A DNA stretch of 64,000 nt, taken from the NCBI GenBank assembly GCA_033816765.1, contig CM066287.1, forward strand, positions 3,844,001 to 3,908,000. Direction: 5' to 3'. The notes under the pieces are model-generated. The model was not told the origin of the DNA, searched no databases, and saw nothing but the letters and a program-made list of their open reading frames with translations. Positions within the stretch are counted from its first letter, which is position 1. Each line of letters starts with the position of its first letter. Of the stretch, positions 9,724 through 22,104 are shown one piece after another. The DNA comes from Nothopassalora personata. Its lineage: Eukaryota > Ascomycota > Dothideomycetes > Mycosphaerellales > Mycosphaerellaceae. A program made the position numbers and the translations under genes.

Positions 9724-12700
9724 GGTTGTCGGTTAGTTCCTAAGTGTTTTCCGAGTTATCGTATCCTTTCTACTTAATAAGGTATCGCTAATCTCTTTTG
9801 TCTAGGATCCTTTCGACCTCGAATTCGTTTTCTACTTCCGGTTCGAAGTGGAAGTTCTCTTAGCAAGGTGTTTCGGCGTCTACTAGTTCTAGCTTAGAGA
9901 TATAGAAGACTAGGTGAATTTTAGCGTCTAGTAGTAGTCGTAGTCGATAGTTAACTAGTCCTACGACTTTATCGATTAAAAATGGTCCGACCTTAACGTA
10001 ATCCAGTTTCTTAGTCTATCTTCTTGTTCTTAAGTTTTTCATAAGGAGATAGACCTTATCCCCCTCTTTTAGTAGAGGTGCTATTTTTCTCGTGTCCTAC
10101 CGTTGTCGAGACAGTTTTTATTATACATCTTCGATCGCCTTACGTGTTTCTTTATGCACTTCCTTAAGAGTATCCGTCGTTACGATTGCTCTTTCGGCTT
10201 GTAGGTAAGATCTAGGTGTTCTAAATAGGTTAGGATCTTTACTAAAGTTCGTATAAAATAGTGTCGTTAAAGTTGTCTCTAATTTATGGTTGTTTAGTGC
10301 AATTTGCGCCATTAGTAGTAATAAGACCTAGTTGTCTTGTGCATAATTAATGTAGTGTCGTAGGTATTGTTCTAGCGTTTAATTTATCCTTTCGGTTTAT
10401 CCGTCTGTTTCCGGATAATATGCTATTAATAGCTTGTGTTTAATTCCGATCGTTCCTATAAGCGTCTTCTAGTAATTTAATGTGAATAGCTTATCTCTAT
10501 CTGTTATAAACGCTTAAGGGAATCCGTGGTATCGGATAAGTCTATCTAGTACGAGGTATCCGAGCTGCTCTACATTGTATGTCTCTAATGTAGGAATGAA
10601 GTGTGCGTATTTCGTAAGTCTATTAACTATAACTAGTATTATGTCGTATAGTTGTTTCGTAACTTAATCCTTTAACGGTAGGAGTTTCGTAATAAAGTCT
10701 ATTATAACTTCGTCCTATAGTTTCGTCGGTAGTGTCCTAAACTGTAGGTGACCGTATTTTACATGTCTCGTAGCCTTGTTTCGTTAGCAGTGTACGCATT
10801 GTTTAATGTAGCGTAACATCTTAAGTCTCATCTATAGAAATAAGAAACTGCGTTGTATTAGGTCTATTGTCTTTAAAGTTCCGGGGTGTCTATAAGTTAG
10901 TCCGTCGTAATGTTGTCGTATGTATTCTTCTTCTCGATCCTTTAGTACCTAGTATTTTCCTTACGATATAGGGAATTGTTCGTCCCTATCGCCTAATATC
11001 CGTACAATGTTATTAAATTCTCTTATGTTAGCACTAAGACTTCCGTCGGGGTTCGTCTTTAATATTTTGTGTTACACTAGTTCTTTTCCTTCTATATAGT
11101 CGCTTCTTCGGCTTAGCGCGTCGGCGCGGCCGTTCTCTCGTCCTAGAGTATATTTAATTTCGAACTTATACTGTCCTAGCAGCTCCGACTAGCGGGCTTG
11201 CCTTCGGGTAAGTTCTTTCGTCGTCGTGAAGTACGTAAGATTCTTATAGTTAGAAAGAATCGTTAACTTCGGTAGGCCCTCGACATATACTCTCTAATGT
11301 TATATAGCAGTAACAATGGCTAGAAGCTCTTTATTATAGATGTCGTAGTTCTATTCCGCTATAGTCATTTTCCGGGAGTAATAGGCTACTAGGTGTCTCT
11401 ACCTATCGTGTGTCTATATTAGACACGCGCCTATTGCTATATTAGACGCATCGGTCTCGATATGGACTTCCTTACTACTATCGAATAGTCAAAGCGTAGG
11501 GGCTAAAGCGCATTGTTCCTTAAGTTTCTTAAATGCTTTAATCTGTTCCTTTCCCTATTTCTAGGTAACGTCTTTTCTCGTAAGCATCGTTATTAGTACT
11601 GCTATTTTTACGTAGTCCTTAATGAATTTCCGGTTGTAGTTCGCTAGTCTAAGGAATGATTGTACATCCTTAACTGTCTTTAGTTCTAGCTATTCTCTAA
11701 TTAACTATGTCTTCGTAGGGTCGATCGTTATCCCTATAGTACTAATAATGAAGCCTAAGAATTTAACTTCTTTCTTATAGAATTCGCATTTCTCGGGTAC
11801 CGTCTTAAATCCTAATTGCGTAAGTCGTTCGAAGACGTCCTAGACTTGTTTTATGTGTTCCTATAGGGATCCTTTCGTGTAGACTAGTATGTCGTCTATG
11901 TAGGTAATAACGCATACGTCGAGTAGGTCTCTAAGTGTTTCGTTAACAAGGTCCTAGCAGGATACGGGTACGTTAGTTAATCCTATTAGCATAACTAAGA
12001 ATTCGTAGAGTCCGTATCTTATTCTAAAAGCGGTTTTCCATTCTTCTCCTTCTACTATTCGTATAGCATAGAAGGCATCTCGTAGGTTAATCTTTGTGTA
12101 CTAGTCCGATCCGGTTAATCTATCTTATGCTTCTTCGATGTTAGGTAGCGGGTATCGGTTCTTAATCGTAATCTCGTTTAACTTCCTATAGTCTTGTACG
12201 AGTCGTAACTTCCCGTTTGCTTTTAGAACGAACATGTATAGAGTTCCTACACTCGAGGTAGATCTTCTTATCTATCCTTTAGCTAGCTTCTCCTTTAGCT
12301 ATTCTCGTAGGGTCTATAGCTCTTTCTTAGACATTTAATATAGGGGTCCCTATAGAGGCTCTTTCCCTAGCTAAATGTTTATCTTATAATCCTATAGTTA
12401 GTGCTTAGGTAAGGCATCCTTACCTCTTTCCTCTTTAAAGAGTCGCGACTACTTACGATACTCTTTAGGAATACTTAACTCTAAGATGTTAGTATTTTTC
12501 GATGGTGCGTTACTTCTATTACTTCTAGTAACTTCGTGACCCGGCGGCTCTACGCTAGTGTCTATCCCGGTCGAAGGTGGTTCTTCTATCCTTCTATTCG
12601 GCGTAAGCTGTATCTCGTTTAGCTGTTTCCTTACCTCATCTACTAGTGAACGCTACTACTACGTAGGCTAAATGTCGATAACGTAATCGCATTCCCTAAA

Positions 12701-15100
12701 TGTAAGTACTCCTCTTCTCTAGTCGATTACTAGATTGTACTTTCTTAACTAAGGCATACCTAATACTATGTTATAACTAGCTATATTAGTAACATCTAAG
12801 GTAATATTCTCGTAGTGCTATTAGATAGCTAGTAGCAATAGTATCGTCTCCTATTCTACGCTAGGTAACGATAATCCGTTTACCGCGATTAACTCGTAAT
12901 CCTATTTCTTCTTTAGGGTAGCTAACCCGTTTCTTCTTATAAAAGACTCGGAGATAAAATTCCCCGCTACTCCTAAGTCGATTATAATACTAGTCTTATG
13001 TCCGTTAACGATTGCTTATGTCTAGAAAACTATGTTTAATGTCGATGCGTAAGCCTAAGTATTGCATAACTCCCTTTAGTCGCTTATTCCTAGGGAGCTA
13101 ATCCTTTTCCTGAATAGTATATAGTTCGCTATGCTTCGTGCCTAGAGGCTTCGGCTAGAACCTGTAGCCCGTTACCCTATGTCTACACTTGTAGTCTATT
13201 ACGTTCCTAGATCTTCTACGTTTCTAAGTAGAGTGCGCGTGCGTGTTACACTATGTTACGTAATTCATTCGATATAAATGTTCCTAACGGTGTAAGATAT
13301 CCGGTTCCTATTATTTGGCTTCCTATCGGTAGTCGTTCTATAACGGCGGTTACTAGATTCTCGGTTGTTTCTATAAGTAGGTATCCCTAGGCTATGCCTC
13401 GTAGGGTGTCGAGTGTCTTATTAAACTTAATAGAGTGTAGCCTCCTTTGTCCGCCTATCTTAGGTAGAAATTCCTCGTACCTTCTTTATAGGTAGATAAT
13501 TATGTCGTATAGTTTCTTAGGTATATCTACCGTGAAGGTAAGTTGTTCGTTGTCGTCGTTAGTGTCGCTCTCTTCTCCTTCGGAGGAATCTTCTTCGCTT
13601 AATTCTTCCGGATCCTATTCTTCCTTAATAGTATTTAGCCCGGTGGTTTCTTAACTTTCTTCCTATAGTTCTAGTAACTATAATCCGTTCTATCCTAGGT
13701 CCTGATTTTCTTTATCGCTTCTATCTTCGTCGAAGCAGGATTCGTCGATGTCCACTTCTCGGAGCGTGGCGTTTTGCCTATACGTCGCTCCTAGGGTTCC
13801 TCGTAGTTACTAAGGCTAATACCCTACGCCTAACTTCGCGGCGTAGTGAACTTAACACGAGTCTTAGTAATAGAATCGCTAATAAAGGCTTCTATAACCA
13901 TTTCGAGACTCGGATTCGATCTCGTAGTCGACTCTTCGTATTATTATATTAAACTGTCGTAGTTAGTTCTTCGCATTAAATGGAATAACTACTATTTACT
14001 ACCTATAGTATCCTCCTCGTCCTTCTAAGGGGTCTAGGAGAGGCATCGTGCTTCTATTGCTAGCTCTCTCCCCTACTCTCCGAGTATAGTCGGTATCTCC
14101 TCGAGATCTAACGCTACTCTCGGATTTACTAGTTCGGGGTTGCATTATATTAAATTGCTCGCGGCGCACTATATTTTTACTGCGGCAATCCCGTGCTATG
14201 TAACATTCCTTACTATAGGTATAGTATGTAAGTTTTCCTTTTCCTTTAAAGGGCTTTCCGTGGCCCCTACTCTTATCGATCCTCCGTCCTCGTTAGGTAA
14301 CGTCTAGTTCCATTGGCTGTAGTCTATAGTAGGGCTAGCTTTGTCGTAAGAATTCTCCCTTCGTAACGTATCCTCCTAAGGGTCTACGATCCGGAGCGTA
14401 TCCTACTATTCCTCCTACTTTAGAGTCGTATTTCTTCTCCTAGTGTCGTTCCTAGAGCTAGTTATCGATATTAATCGACGCCTTTATTAGCTCTTCGAGG
14501 TTAGTAATCCGTCCCCGTGTCTTATTAACTCGTCCTTAACGGAGTCCTTAAGTCTACGTCGGAACATAGTCATTAACGCCGTCTAGTCCTATCTAGTAAT
14601 TTGTCCGTATTCTTCGAATTTGGCGGCATACTCTAAAGTAGACGTCTTCTACTTTAGGTGTTAAATGATTCGTATAGCCTATTAGACTTCGTTCGAGGTT
14701 CTAAAGATTGACTTTATCTTTTCTTTAAAAAGAGTGTAGCTCCTAAATATTCCGGTGGGGTCTAATCGTCCTATACCTTTAAGGTATTCCTTAAGGTAAG
14801 GTTTAATCCAGTTCTACGCACTTCCGCGAAGGTACGTAATAGCGAAGATAGTTCTTTTATCGGCATCGACTAGGTTGAACATAAGATACATATCTATCTA
14901 GTTAATCTAGTCGTCGAACTTAGCCCTATCTCTATAGAAGAGGTCTAGCTTAGTAGCCTTAACGTCGTTCTTCCTTAGAGTAGGCTCGTTATCGTTATTA
15001 GACTCATCGTCCTTCGTAGTGGTCTATTATAGTAGCGCACGGCGGATGCTTCCTACTTCGCTAGGGGCGGGTGTTCCCCTACTAGCTACTTAAGTAGCGC
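9707..15100 (-). pseudogene. gag-pol of element B, RIP-inactivated
   Basis: Reading the minus strand through stops, in order: a retrotransposon Gag domain (about 14950-14550); a CCHC knuckle around 14186-14227 with two Cys and the His now Tyr; an aspartic protease site at 12971-12979 where the expected Ser of DSG is Leu (TTA); RT with YIDD at 11891-11902; RNase H ending RENGRADALSRRSD (about 11110-11160); integrase with DFITKLL and TDRDKLF (10450-10710); and a chromodomain starting FEVERILDKRD (about 9720-9826). The piece at 10121-10312 is still open. Substitutions fit CAG/CAA/TGG to TAG/TAA and CAC/TGC to TAC. No functional product is possible. Confidence 0.9.
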
Positions 15101-15121
15101 TTATCCTAAGGGCGTTTAAAG

Positions 15122-15563
15122 TGTTATTGTCTCGTTCTAGGGCTAGTCTTAAAGGAGAGATAAGTTAAGTTACGTAGCGGTATTCTTTAGAGAGGCTAAA
15201 GTAAGCTAAGCGAAGATAAATAATAGGAATAAGAGTTGTATTCTAATTAGTAAGATAGTAATATAAGTTGAACGCTATTATCTATAAAGGAGAATGTCGT
15301 TCCTAAATATATACGTTTCTTCTTAGGCGCTCTCCTATGCTCTCTTATGCCCTCTACTACCTTTTCCTAATAGGTGAGAGGTCTATAGAGAGCACTAGGG
15401 AGCTCGCTCGTCGCGCTCTCGCGTGCTCTCTCGCGTTCTTCGCTGTCTTAGCCGAAATCTTAGAGAGCCGTAGAGAGCACTCGGGAGCGCTTCTATGGGA
15501 GCGCCCGCTAGCTATAAGACCGGATTAGTTAGCTATGCCCTTCCTATCGGTCATTCCGTAACA
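15122..15563 (-). repeat. 5' LTR of element B
   Basis: 442 bp, TGTTATTG to CCGTAACA on the plus strand, followed by CTTAG. A 63-codon frame at 15337-15528 is part of the LTR and not a gene. Confidence 0.95.
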
Positions 15564-16292
15564 CTTAGCTTATAGGTCGTAGCAAGTTAGGATAAAAGAC
15601 CGGCTAGATCCCGTCGGGGATCCTAGATAAGCGTATAGACAACGGTAAGATTACTTCTACTACCGTATACTTCGCGTGTCTATAGTCGAGGCTCTTCTTT
15701 AGTCGTATAGTAACATAGTTACGTAGATCTAGCTAAACTTTATCGCCTATACGATAGATTAGTACGGGCTTCCTATCCCGGTTAGCGTAGTTCTCCTGTT
15801 TTTAGGCGGCTTCCGCTATACTCGCCTAACATAGGTCCGTAATCTTTTACATCCTTTCTACGAATAGCGTTGCCCGTTACGCGGCGTCTAACTAAGAGGT
15901 CTCTAGATCCGGTTATAACTAAACGGGTAATAGTGCCTCGTATCCGTATACCGCAAAGAAGGGGCTTATTCCTAGCCTAGCGTAATACCGCGCGTTTAGA
16001 GCAAGTTGCGCCGTAGGGAGCTAGCGTTTCTAGTCGGACTACTCGTAGTTAATATAGTTACGGAGGTAAGCCTAGACTTCCTAGTTTAACCGTTCCGGGC
16101 CTCCATCGGTTTATAGGTAGTAGGCGGAGCTAAGCCTCTGTTTTATACCGGTTAAACGATAGAAGGTCCTCTAGAAGGTACTCGTCTAGTTAGTACCCCG
16201 GTTACTTGTAATAGCTTAAGGGAGGCCGTAGTATCTTACCTAGTAGTCTAAGAACCTTTTAGCGTAGTCCTCGGCTTTTATAGTAGGCATCG

Positions 16293-16608
16293 TGTTACGG
16301 TCCGGTACGATCGTGCACGTGGAAGAACTTCATTCGTTGGGAATAGGGACACGCGCTGCCAATGAGCGGGCGCTCTTGTGTGACTCATAGCAGAGCGCTC
16401 TTAGTGCTCTACCGAGAGAGCAGGACAGACCGCGCCAAGACATGGCACTATATAGACGACGCTCTTTTGCAAGTAGATAGGAGCCTCGTGCTCAACTCAT
16501 TTTAAGTATACACCATATACTGTTTGGAATCACTACCTTCATAACTGATTGAGACATCCCTGCAAAGATCCAAGCCCGAGTTGTGATAACGTACAGCGGT
16601 TCCTAACA
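16293..16608 (+). mobile_element. Solo LTR (third family), copy 2
   Basis: 316 bp from TGTTACGG to CCTAACA with perfect CATCG duplications (16288-16292, 16609-16613), inside the integrase region of A. The 3' ~190 bases nearly match copy 1; the 5' portion is largely different. It is not visibly RIP-mutated. Confidence 0.93.
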
Positions 16609-19600
16609 CATCGCTTCTAAAACGACGGTCTTACTTAGTCGATCCTTAATTACCTAGAGGTAAGTGTTCCCTTACGACTCGGGCATATCCGTTATAAAAT
16701 CTATCGAGATCTCCTAGAAGAATCGGTCGGGGACCGGTAAGGGTTATAGGAGGCCGTGTTTTTATTCTCTCTACACCTTATTCCTACCGTAGTAGTTACA
16801 GTTCCTTAAGAACTGCCTTACGTGCTTAGACTATAGGGGCTAGTAGAAGTTGCGACTTAGTATCGATGCTATAGAGTCCCGGCTAGGGTAGCCGTACACC
16901 GGTAAATCGTGCACGGATTAGATTAGCTTAGTTCGAAGGGTGTCGTTCTATAGAATCGCTATGTCCGCCTCCTTATAGTCGGACTCCGTAGAACTAGGAG
17001 CTCTAGGCACCTAAATCCTACCGCGGTAGCGAAGATACCCGTTACGGTCGATGCTATAGTTACCTACTTGTACCTTAAGTTTTACCTCGCTAGGAAGTAA
17101 ACGCGCTCCTACCTTAATCGCGCGGTGTACCGCTTAGAACGTGCTGTCCTTCTCGATAGTTCTTTCCTAGAGGTCGTTTAGCTCTTAGTCTTAGAAGGGT
17201 CCCTATAGTGCGCCCGGTGAATCCGCCTCTTCTATAACGGATAGTCCTTCGAACTACGTAGCTAAGATTCGTACTAACGAAACCTTTATAGTCGAGCTAA
17301 CGTCTACTACCTTCGAGCCCGGCTAATTCTTTACGATGTCCGGTTTAAGAAACCTACGATACCGTAATAACTTGTCGTCCTACCTAAGTGTGTCCTACTC
17401 CCTTCGAGAAAGGGCGTCCGGCATAATCGCCTCGGTGCCCGGCCTATACACTAGTAAAAACTGGAATTTTGCAACTTCCTTAACCTACCGGATCTACCGT
17501 TCGGAAAGCTGTCTCTTCGTTATAAAGTATTCTAGGTTCTTATAGTCCGTCTAGATTATAAAGGGCCTATATGTTTTTAACTCGGGAGCCTATTCTTTAA
17601 GATAGGACACTACCGCGAGCATCTCCTTATTGTAAATGTCGTAGTTAATCTTAGCCTTATTAAGCTTCTTCGAGTAAAATCCTACTAGTTTTACGACTCC
17701 GTCCTTTTCTTATAGGAGGGCGACTCTAAGCGTAAAGCCGCTATAGTCCGTCTCTAAAAAGGTAGGGAGCTCCGGGTTCTAGTAGGCTAAAACTAGTGCT
17801 TTGTAGTACTTATCCTTTAGGGACTTAAACGCATTAGCCTAACGATCTCCTTAGAAAAACACCTTGTTCTTGCCGGTTAGCGACGTTAAGGGCTCGGCGA
17901 GCTTCGAATAGTTTAGAATAAACATCCGGTAGTAGTTCGCGAAGCCTAAGAAACGCCGCACTTCCTTCTAGGTAACTAGTGCCTTCTAGTCCTTTACTGC
18001 TACTACCTTCTCGGGGTCGGGTCCTACTCCTATCCCGTCGGCATGTATAATAAACCCGAGGTACTTAACCTTCTTCTATACGAACTTACACTTCCCTAGA
18101 TCTAGGAAAAGGCCTCCGTCCTAAAGCTTCTAGAGCACGATACGAACCTTCTAGAAATAGTCCTTTTTTGTTCCGTCGGAGTAAATAACGACGTCGTTAG
18201 CGTAGGCCGAGGTAAAGTCGTCTAGGTAGTCCCGTAACAAACTATTAATGTACCGCTAGAATGTTATAGGGGCCCCGGACAAACCGAACGGACATACTAG
18301 CTACTCCTATAGACCGAATCTAGTTCGAAAAGCCGTCTTATACTCTTCGCCTCGAGCTATCCGAAGGTAGTAGAATGCGGTAATAACGTCTACCTTCGTA
18401 ATCTATCTAGCGCCCGTTAGGTTCCGAATAGTTTCCGGGATTAATAGTAGCGGATAACGGTCCTACTTAGTAATCGAGTTTAATGCTCTATAATTATAGT
18501 AGAACCTAAGTCCTCCCCCGGGCTTCCTTACGAACAAGACGGGAGCCGCCGCTTCTAAGGTAGAAGGGCGAATGTAACCCTTACGCTATAGTTCCGTTAG
18601 TAACTTCCGGAGGATAAGCAGCTCGTCTTTAGACATACTATAGAGCGGTCCCTAGGGCAATAGTTCCGGGCTTCCGTCGGCTTTCGTCCGTATCTCGATC
18701 TTATAGTTAAGGTCGCCGCGGTACGGAGCTAGCTTATTAGCTTCCCTAGTAAAAAACAGCGGTAATATATCCTAAAGTTCTAGAGGCAAGCCCTTCTTAA
18801 GTTCCTCTCGCGTAGGCGGCTCCTTCTTACTAAGGGCTTTCTTAATATCTTCTACGGTCGCCGCGGCAATCGTAGCGAAACGCTTACCCGATTCGTGTTC
18901 TTTATAGTTACGTCCTTCGGGTACCTATTTCTTTACTAGGCTATAGTAGTACCGGCGCTTTTTAGGCGTAGTCCGGATCTAGTTGTGCGCCTTCTACGGG
19001 TTCCCTAGGATTATAGGGAAGTCTAGATTAGGCACGACGTAAGCATAAACTACCTAGTAGATCCCGGCAGTTTCTATACGGAAGGCGACTACTCCTTCGA
19101 TCGAGTTCCGTATCGCCTTCGTAAACCCTATAGCCTTACGGCTCTCGTTACTAATATACGTAAGACCGAGGCCTTTCGCTAGGTCTCCGTTAATTATAGC
19201 GTAGCATATATATCCCTTATCGATAAGGGTAAACGTTCCGTAACTTTCGTTTAGGAGTACGTCGGTATATACAAGATTCCTATTTATAGAACTCTTAACT
19301 GCGTTCTACCCCTTTACTAGTGCTTCTTTATCTCCTAGTTCTAGCTTTTAACTAGGAGCTAGTCTTTTCCTATCTCTTCGGGATCCGACTTAAACCCGTC
19401 GTCCTCTAGGATCGGCGCGACCGAGGCCGCATTAATCCTAGTAGGGTTAACTGCTACGGCGTACGGGCATTCCTTTACTCGATGTCCGCTCGCTCTATAG
19501 CGGAAGTAGAGCTGTTCTTAGCGCCTACGATCCCTCTCCGCGGTGTCTACCTATTTTGCTCTCTACCTCCCTTTATCCTCCTTCCGATCTCTATGACTTC

Positions 19601-20622
19601 TAGAGCGGCCTCCGTTTATCCGGGTTAGTGCTATAATAGTGTTACTATCGGTATTAACCTAGCTACTAGCCGTTCTCGTAAAAGAACGGGTAGTAACTAT
19701 AGTAGTCGTACTAGAGTCCTTATTATTGTCCTTCTACCTCTTATAGGCTATTTCGAACTAGTCCGTGTCCTCGAGGTTAGTTATAATCCGTTCGACCTCC
19801 CCCGTAAACTCGTAGTAGTCCTCCCTCTTCGGTATAGCCGCCGTGTATATCCAAACGGGGTTCGAGAAGGTGTTACGTAAGTAACGAATCTTCGCGTCGT
19901 CGCTCTAGTTCTCTCCGCCGGCGCTTAGTAGGAGTCCGTCGAATTTTATCTAGTAATCGTACTAAGGTTAACCGTTCGCATGTTTAATCTTAGTAAGCTA
20001 CTCTAGGGCCTTAGCGCGCTCGTTGCTATTACCGAAGACTTTATCGAGTTGCGTAAAGAAAGCAACGGGGTCCTTCCTAAGTTCGCCGTCTCCCTTATCC
20101 TAGAAGTGCCGTATCCTAGTACGCTCTCTCGCTAGTAAGGTATCGTTAATCGCGTCCTAGTAATACTCCTTAGAGAGCGTCGGTTTTAGGGCGGATCGTA
20201 CCCTAAAAGAGCTCTTTAACCTTAAGAAGTAATCGCGGAATGTCTCTACCTTACCGTCCTAGGAAGGGGGGTTCTAACCTCTAGGACCCGACGGTTCTTC
20301 TCCGGTACGCGGCGAGGGCGCGGCGGCGTTTAGCGTCTATAGTAGCTGTCTTATTAGATTACTAGTAGTCGTCTTATTATAAACTAGTAGCGAGACTATA
20401 GGTATTAACTAACGTCGAGCGTCTTCCGATTCTTTTAAAGCGGCGCGCGTTACAATTAACTCGGCTTGTATCTCTTCCTGTCGCTAGTACAGTTACTATA
20501 GCATAAGTTGGAAGTTTTTATCCGGGGCACTAGTCTCGGGGTTCTCGCTACCCGGCGACGTTATTACGTATCCCGTCTCTTTAATAGTAGGTGCCTAGCT
20601 AATTCGAATAGATCGAACTTAA

Positions 20623-20784
20623 TGTTACGGGTGAACGACGTATACACTAAAGTTCTATAAAGTTTGTAATAAGTTCGATATCAAAGAAAGGGGAAGTTAT
20701 AAGCTGTCCGAAGAAAAGGTGTCGGAAAGCAATCCGAACGTACAGGCGTAGCCTATGCTAAGAAACAGGGGCCCGCCCCTTACA
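20623..20784 (-). repeat. 5' LTR of element A
   Basis: 162 bp. On the plus strand it begins TGTTACGGG and ends CCTTACA; TTACG follows at 20785-20789. It pairs with 6362-6858. Confidence 0.93.
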
Positions 20785-22104
20785 TTACGGAGGTTATTAA
20801 GCTAAAGGGCAAAGAATAAGGACCTAGAGGTTATCTTAGAGTAGTTTAGGCTCGTTTATAACATAATAGCCTTCTATAGAATTATACAACACGACATTTA
20901 CAACTTTGACGAGAGTAGATTTAGGCTTAGACATAGTAAGAATACTATAGTTATAACTGCTATAGAGCGTAGGCAACGACCTAAGGCCTTAGTTTCTAAT
21001 TTAACGCAGTAGTATACTGTTATTGCCTATGTTAATGTAGAAGGCTAGTTAGTGCCTCTATGTATTATCTTCTCTAGCAAGGAAATAAACAGAGCCTAGT
21101 TTAAACACCTACTAACAAACTAGAGGCTTAGAGTTAGTTCTAAAGGCTAGACTTCCTATAACTATAGAATAGCATAGATTTAGCACTTTGATAACTATAC
21201 TAAGCATAGAACTGTTAGTTAGAAGAGGCTCTTAATTCTAGATAGCCATAACAGCTATATAACACTAGAGTTTAAGTTATTCTATAAGGAACAAGGCATT
21301 ATTACCCTCTATATGCCTGTACACTCTTCTTATTTATTACAGCCTTTAGATATTAGCTGTTTTGGTCTATTAAAGAAGGCATATTTAGCTAGAATCTAAA
21401 GGCTTAGCAGAGTTAGATATTACTTCTTAATTAAGGAAGACTTCTTACTACAACTTAGGCCTGCCTATAAGGCTGTATTTACTTCTTAGAACATTAAGGC
21501 AGCCTTTAGAGGCTTAGGTTTATTGCTATTAGATCTAGAGGCTATATTGTCTAAGCTAACACTACGTTACAAAACACTAACTCTACTACTACCTTGTTTA
21601 TTAGACACGTAGAATACCCCTTAGAATCTAAGGCAGGTTAAGAGGCAAATAAGCAAGATTAAGGCTAGGGTTGTGAATCATTAGAATAGCTTACCAACTT
21701 CAATCCTTAAGGCAGTAGACAGGTTGTTAAGAGGGTTTAAAAGGTTATAGGCTGCTATAACATTACTCTAGGCTAAACATAATAATATAAAGACTATAAT
21801 TAAAGAATTACAGTCTTATAGGGCACTAAGGAAGAAAATCAAGCTTACTCTTGGACTTAACACTAATGAATTAGCTGCTAGAGACATAGCTTAGTCACAG
21901 GCTTAAATAGTAATAGAGTTAGTTAGTTAGATTAAGAAACAGCTAAGAGCTAAACCAACCTGCAGTAAGTGTAGTATACAAGGACACAACTCAAGAGGTT
22001 GTCCATTAGATAGAGTAACTTCTAAGCATTTAATTAATCTATCTTTAAGGTAGTTCTAACACCTATAGCATAAGATATCAAGAATCAAAGTTATCCACCT
22101 CGTA

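Larger units (their letters stand above)
8585..15563 (-). mobile_element. Chromodomain Ty3/gypsy retrotransposon 'B' (442-bp LTRs), full-length but dead
   Basis: 6,979 bp with LTRs of exactly 442 bp each (8585-9026 and 15122-15563) and the duplication CTTAG at 8580-8584 and 15564-15568. I count 18 LTR differences, 17 of them transitions, nearly all CA/TA or TG/TA. The interior on the minus strand gives Gag, zinc knuckle, protease, RT, RNase H, integrase and chromodomain. A polypurine run (AGAAGGGAAATGG) abuts the 3' LTR at 9027-9039. It lies within element A. Confidence 0.95.
8330..20580 (-). pseudogene. gag-pol of element A, RIP-inactivated, split by element B and a solo LTR
   Basis: Read on the minus strand with stops passed over. 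A Gag knuckle with its cysteines changed to Tyr lies around 19470-19505 (GHRVKEC readable). The RT block YLDDF is at 18214-18228. RNase H runs from about 17900 to a PDALSRRE block near 17400. The integrase core (about 16620-16880) shows FITDMPES. The chain continues to about 15569, jumps element B, and ends at 8580-8350 with a chromodomain (REVLVK then TGYYKPT). In-frame stops are TAG/TAA and many fall where family proteins have Gln or Trp. No TGA stop was met in the parts read. Boundaries are approximate. Confidence 0.85.
6362..20784 (-). mobile_element. Chromodomain Ty3/gypsy retrotransposon 'A' (162-bp LTRs), host of nested insertions
   Basis: 5' LTR 20623-20784 and 3' LTR 6362-6858 (162 bp once the nested solo LTR and its duplication are removed) are flanked by the duplication TTACG at 6357-6361 and 20785-20789. 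The LTRs differ at 8 sites, all transitions. The minus-strand interior has Gag, protease, RT, RNase H, integrase and chromodomain in the order of a chromovirus. A polypurine tract lies against the 3' LTR (6859-6890). Net length without nested elements is 6,783 bp. It sits inside the Fot1 transposase, so it inserted after that element. Confidence 0.93.
5997..22053 (+). pseudogene. Fot1/pogo-type transposase, RIP-mutated and split by an LTR element
   Basis: The frame runs 5997-6361, is broken by element A, and resumes at 20790 in phase after subtracting one TTACG duplication. The joined length is 1,629 bases (543 codons with stop), a normal Fot1-type size. The N-terminal part looks like the HTH/CENP-B-type DNA-binding region (RRAIAAYGVKYSTVNRRL). 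The catalytic part shows the DDE_1-type blocks NFDESRF, LILDSHNSYI and LLQPLDISCFG. The C-terminus has an intact CCHC knuckle (CSKCSIQGHNSRGC, 21961-22002). Many codons are now TAG or TAA, as expected from CAG, CAA or TGG after RIP. It cannot encode an active enzyme. Confidence 0.9.

Noticed and set aside
15337..15528. 63-codon plus-strand frame
   Set aside because: It lies wholly inside the 5' LTR of element B and is repeated, with changes, in the other LTR.
8585..15563. Direct repeats considered as a segmental duplication
   Set aside because: Exact 442-bp size, TG...CA-type ends, a 5-bp target duplication and gag-pol between them make them LTRs.
17336..17545. 69-codon plus-strand frame
   Set aside because: It is the complement of the RNase H/integrase junction of element A and has no coding features of its own.
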